Shown in pieces: positions 5,516 to 7,525 of a stretch of 7,525 nt of DNA. The notes beneath the pieces are model-generated. The model was not told where the DNA came from, did not search any database, and saw nothing but the letters and a program-made list of their open reading frames with translations. The DNA comes from an uncultured Bacteroidota bacterium (GTDB lineage Bacteria > Bacteroidota > Bacteroidia > UBA7662), in contig CAIVQI010000219.1 in the NCBI GenBank assembly GCA_903908015.1, forward strand, positions 1 through 7,525. The letters run 5' to 3'. Each line of letters begins with the position of its first letter. The stretch's first letter is position 1. The position numbers and the translations under genes were made by a program.

Positions 5516-7525
5516 TTGATTCCAAAAACCCAATTTAAACTACTTCTTCTGTTTTTATCGTTGGGCACATTGCTGCCAACAGGTTGCGCTGTGCGGCGAA
5601 CAGATCCTGCTGTTCATCCTGATCAAACAAGAATGATTGAGGATTCCCGTGCCACAACAGAATCCTTACAAAAGGAAACCGAAGGATTACAGTTTAGTGA
5701 AGCGGAGGCGCGTCAACGACGATGGGTCGATTCCACCTTCGCCCAGCTCAATGATACCACTCGCATCACCCAGTTGCTCATGCCTGCGGTGTATGCCGAT
5801 TCGGCACAGCCCAGCGAACTCTGGCTCCAAACCTTTCGGCACTGGCAACCAGGCGGGGTGATTCTCATGAAAAGCAGTCCAACAAAGGCCAAATTGGTGC
5901 TTCAAACGCTGCAGGTACAGTCACGCCTGCCCCTGCTCACCTCCATCGATGCAGAATGGGGCCTGTCGATGCGCATCGATTCTACACCAGTATATCCCTT
6001 TCAAATGACCCTCGGTGCGATTTCTGATCTGCGACTGATTGAACAAATGGGCAGGTACATAGGTGAAGAGATGAGAGAAATAGGCCTTAACCTCAGTTTC
6101 TCTCCGGTGGTCGACATCAACAACAATCCCAACAATCCGGTCATCGGATTTCGGTCCTTTGGCTCGCGGGCCGAACAGGTGAGTCTCCGCGCTGAAGCCT
6201 ACGCCCGTGGACTTCAATCATCTGGGGTGTTGGCCTGTGCCAAGCACTTTCCCGGGCATGGCGATACCCACACCGATTCACATTACGATCTCCCGTTGTT
6301 GTCCTTTAGCCAAGCACGCCTCGATAGCATCGAACTCGTGCCCTTCCGACGACTCATCCGCTCTGGTGTCGATGCCGTGATGACCGCTCATCTGGCCATG
6401 CCCGGGTGGACTGGCGATTCGGTGCGGCCGGCATCCCTGAGCCGCAGCATAGTGCACGATGCCCTGCGTGTAGAGGAGGGGTTCGACCAACTCATCATCA
6501 CCGACGCCCTCAACATGAAAGGCGTTTCAGCCGGGTGGCTGCCTGGTCGACTCGAAGTAGAGGCCCTGAAAGCCGGAAATGATGTCTTGTTGTTCACCAC
6601 AGACCTCCAAAAGGCGCACGATTCCATTCGCGCTGCGGTGAATAGGGGGGAACTATCGGAGCAGGACATCGAAATGAAAGTCAAGCGCATCCTCCATGCC
6701 AAATACAAGGTCCGTTCCATCACGACCAAACCCGCAATGAATGGAGGGCGTTCGTCCGAATTGCAACAGGCCGTTTACCGACAAGCCGTAACGCTGCTGC
6801 ATGACCCCCAGGGGAGAATACCCTTAGCCGGTGCTCAGGTGCGGGGTGGACTGCACATAGGCATTGGATCAGCCCAGTCGGTCGACGATGTCTACAAACA
6901 CATCGGCGTCTATGCGCTGATGCCCACCGTCCGCATCGACCCTGCTGCTAAAAATCCTTTACAGCTTTTGAGCGACAGTTTACTTGCCCAAATCCAATGT
7001 GCGGTCATTTCCTGGCATCCCAGTAGCCAACGACCGCCATACGGACTGACCGATTCTCTATTGAACCAACTGAAACGCAAACTCCACAACATCCCCCGTG
7101 TCGATGTCGTCTGCGGCAATCCTTACCTGATCCAGCGGATGCTTCCCCTAAAGGAGTCCGACGCTGTGATTTGTGCGTATGAGGAAAAACCCTTGTCCCG
7201 ACGTGCAGCAGTGGAGGCGCTCTTCGGGGCGCAAGCGGTGGGTGGACAGCTGCCCGTTGACATTTCTCCCGAACTGCCCGCCGGTACGGGCCTGAAGAGG
7301 GAGTCGCAACACAACTTGAGCCATGAAGACGGCATCACAAGCGGACTCAGCACCGCTATCCAAGCCCGCATCGACAGCATCATGGAGCAGGCCATCCGAA
7401 ATGGCGCCATGCCTGGGGCACAGCTGATGGTCGCGCACCAACGAAAAATCATATTCCATCAAGCATACGGCCACACAGATACGACGAAACGAACGCCCGT
7501 CACCACATCTACGCGCTACGACCTG
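5516..7525 (+). CDS. GH3 beta-N-acetylhexosaminidase (NagZ-like) / serine beta-lactamase-type fusion lipoprotein, 3' end outside window
   Basis: The frame stays open for 670 codons to the window end. An in-frame stop at 5498 and no in-frame ATG before 5633 leave TTG 5516 as the likely start. That start gives a signal peptide with hydrophobic core LLLLFLSLGTLLP and Cys24 as probable lipidation site; the box PTGC has an atypical proline at -3. The GH3 domain (about 80-385) carries the NagZ motif KHFPGHGDTHTDSH (243-256), with the Asp254-His256 acid/base dyad, and nucleophile Asp330 in ITDALNMKGV. A middle domain (about 400-600) contains CGNPYL and ends AVEALFGAQAVGGQLPVDIS, as in GH3-associated C-terminal regions. 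From about 612 (STAIQARIDSIMEQAIRNGAMPGAQLMV) a beta-lactamase/penicillin-binding-type domain begins; the window stops at RYDL, where the SxxK motif should follow. Family role: removing GlcNAc from muropeptides or related sugars, probably outside the cytoplasm. It is divergent from alkB. Confidence 0.9.
   Translation, partial: MIPKTQFKLLLLFLSLGTLLPTGCAVRRTDPAVHPDQTRMIEDSRATTESLQKETEGLQFSEAEARQRRWVDSTFAQLNDTTRITQLLMPAVYADSAQPSELWLQTFRHWQPGGVILMKSSPTKAKLVLQTLQVQSRLPLLTSIDAEWGLSMRIDSTPVYPFQMTLGAISDLRLIEQMGRYIGEEMREIGLNLSFSPVVDINNNPNNPVIGFRSFGSRAEQVSLRAEAYARGLQSSGVLACAKHFPGHGDTHTDSHYDLPLLSFSQARLDSIELVPFRRLIRSGVDAVMTAHLAMPGWTGDSVRPASLSRSIVHDALRVEEGFDQLIITDALNMKGVSAGWLPGRLEVEALKAGNDVLLFTTDLQKAHDSIRAAVNRGELSEQDIEMKVKRILHAKYKVRSITTKPAMNGGRSSELQQAVYRQAVTLLHDPQGRIPLAGAQVRGGLHIGIGSAQSVDDVYKHIGVYALMPTVRIDPAAKNPLQLLSDSLLAQIQCAVISWHPSSQRPPYGLTDSLLNQLKRKLHNIPRVDVVCGNPYLIQRMLPLKESDAVICAYEEKPLSRRAAVEALFGAQAVGGQLPVDISPELPAGTGLKRESQHNLSHEDGITSGLSTAIQARIDSIMEQAIRNGAMPGAQLMVAHQRKIIFHQAYGHTDTTKRTPVTTSTRYDL

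Noticed and set aside
5637..5861. Short + strand open frame overlapping the start of the GH3 gene
   Set aside because: It is out of frame with the long 5516-7525 frame that encodes recognisable GH3 motifs; it is a shadow.
1..7525. CRISPR array, transposon, tRNA, rRNA or defence system
   Set aside because: No spaced repeat array, terminal inverted repeats, transposase or RNA-gene pattern was seen; the coding genes are core or common accessory functions.

Overview
This 7.5 kb stretch comes from a chromosome of the phylum Bacteroidota. The evidence is in the proteins. FtsZ carries the long linker and the C-terminal peptide ending NNAFLHNNVD that is typical of the phylum. FtsQ ends in the phylum-typical INLTYKNQLVC pattern. 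Start codons lack clear Shine-Dalgarno sequences and ftsZ has an A/T-only leader. A GH3 plus beta-lactamase-type fusion lipoprotein is also a Bacteroidota-type architecture. Base composition is moderate and I cannot assign a class or genus.

Positions 1-3626 are the 3' end of the division and cell wall (dcw) cluster, all on the + strand: the C-terminal part of ftsQ (cut by the window start), ftsA overlapping it by 13 nt, and ftsZ after a 30-nt A/T-rich spacer. Together these encode the septal membrane protein FtsQ, the actin-like membrane anchor FtsA and the tubulin-like ring protein FtsZ. The FtsZ C-terminal peptide and the FtsA amphipathic helix, the two elements that tether the ring, are both visible and intact.

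Positions 3627-5471 leave the division cluster. A 134-bp gap is followed by a WYL-domain helix-turn-helix regulator (+ strand, probable GTG start) and, convergent with it across 34 bp, an AlkB-family Fe(II)/2-oxoglutarate dioxygenase (- strand) for repair of alkylated nucleic acid.

Positions 5516-7525 hold a large + strand gene, divergent from alkB across 44 bp and running off the window. It encodes a probable lipoprotein with a NagZ-type GH3 beta-N-acetylhexosaminidase domain whose catalytic residues are present, a GH3-associated middle domain, and the first ~58 residues of a serine beta-lactamase/transpeptidase-like domain. It probably starts at TTG, because no in-frame ATG precedes the signal peptide. 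The likely role is cell wall (muropeptide) turnover at the envelope.

I found no RNA gene, CRISPR array, insertion sequence, phage gene or obvious horizontally acquired island. Most of the window is ordinary core genome. The parts most worth a second look are the fused GH3/beta-lactamase lipoprotein, a conserved-looking hydrophobic motif inside the FtsZ linker, the repeat-bearing ftsZ leader, and the WYL regulator/AlkB pair directly behind the division genes.
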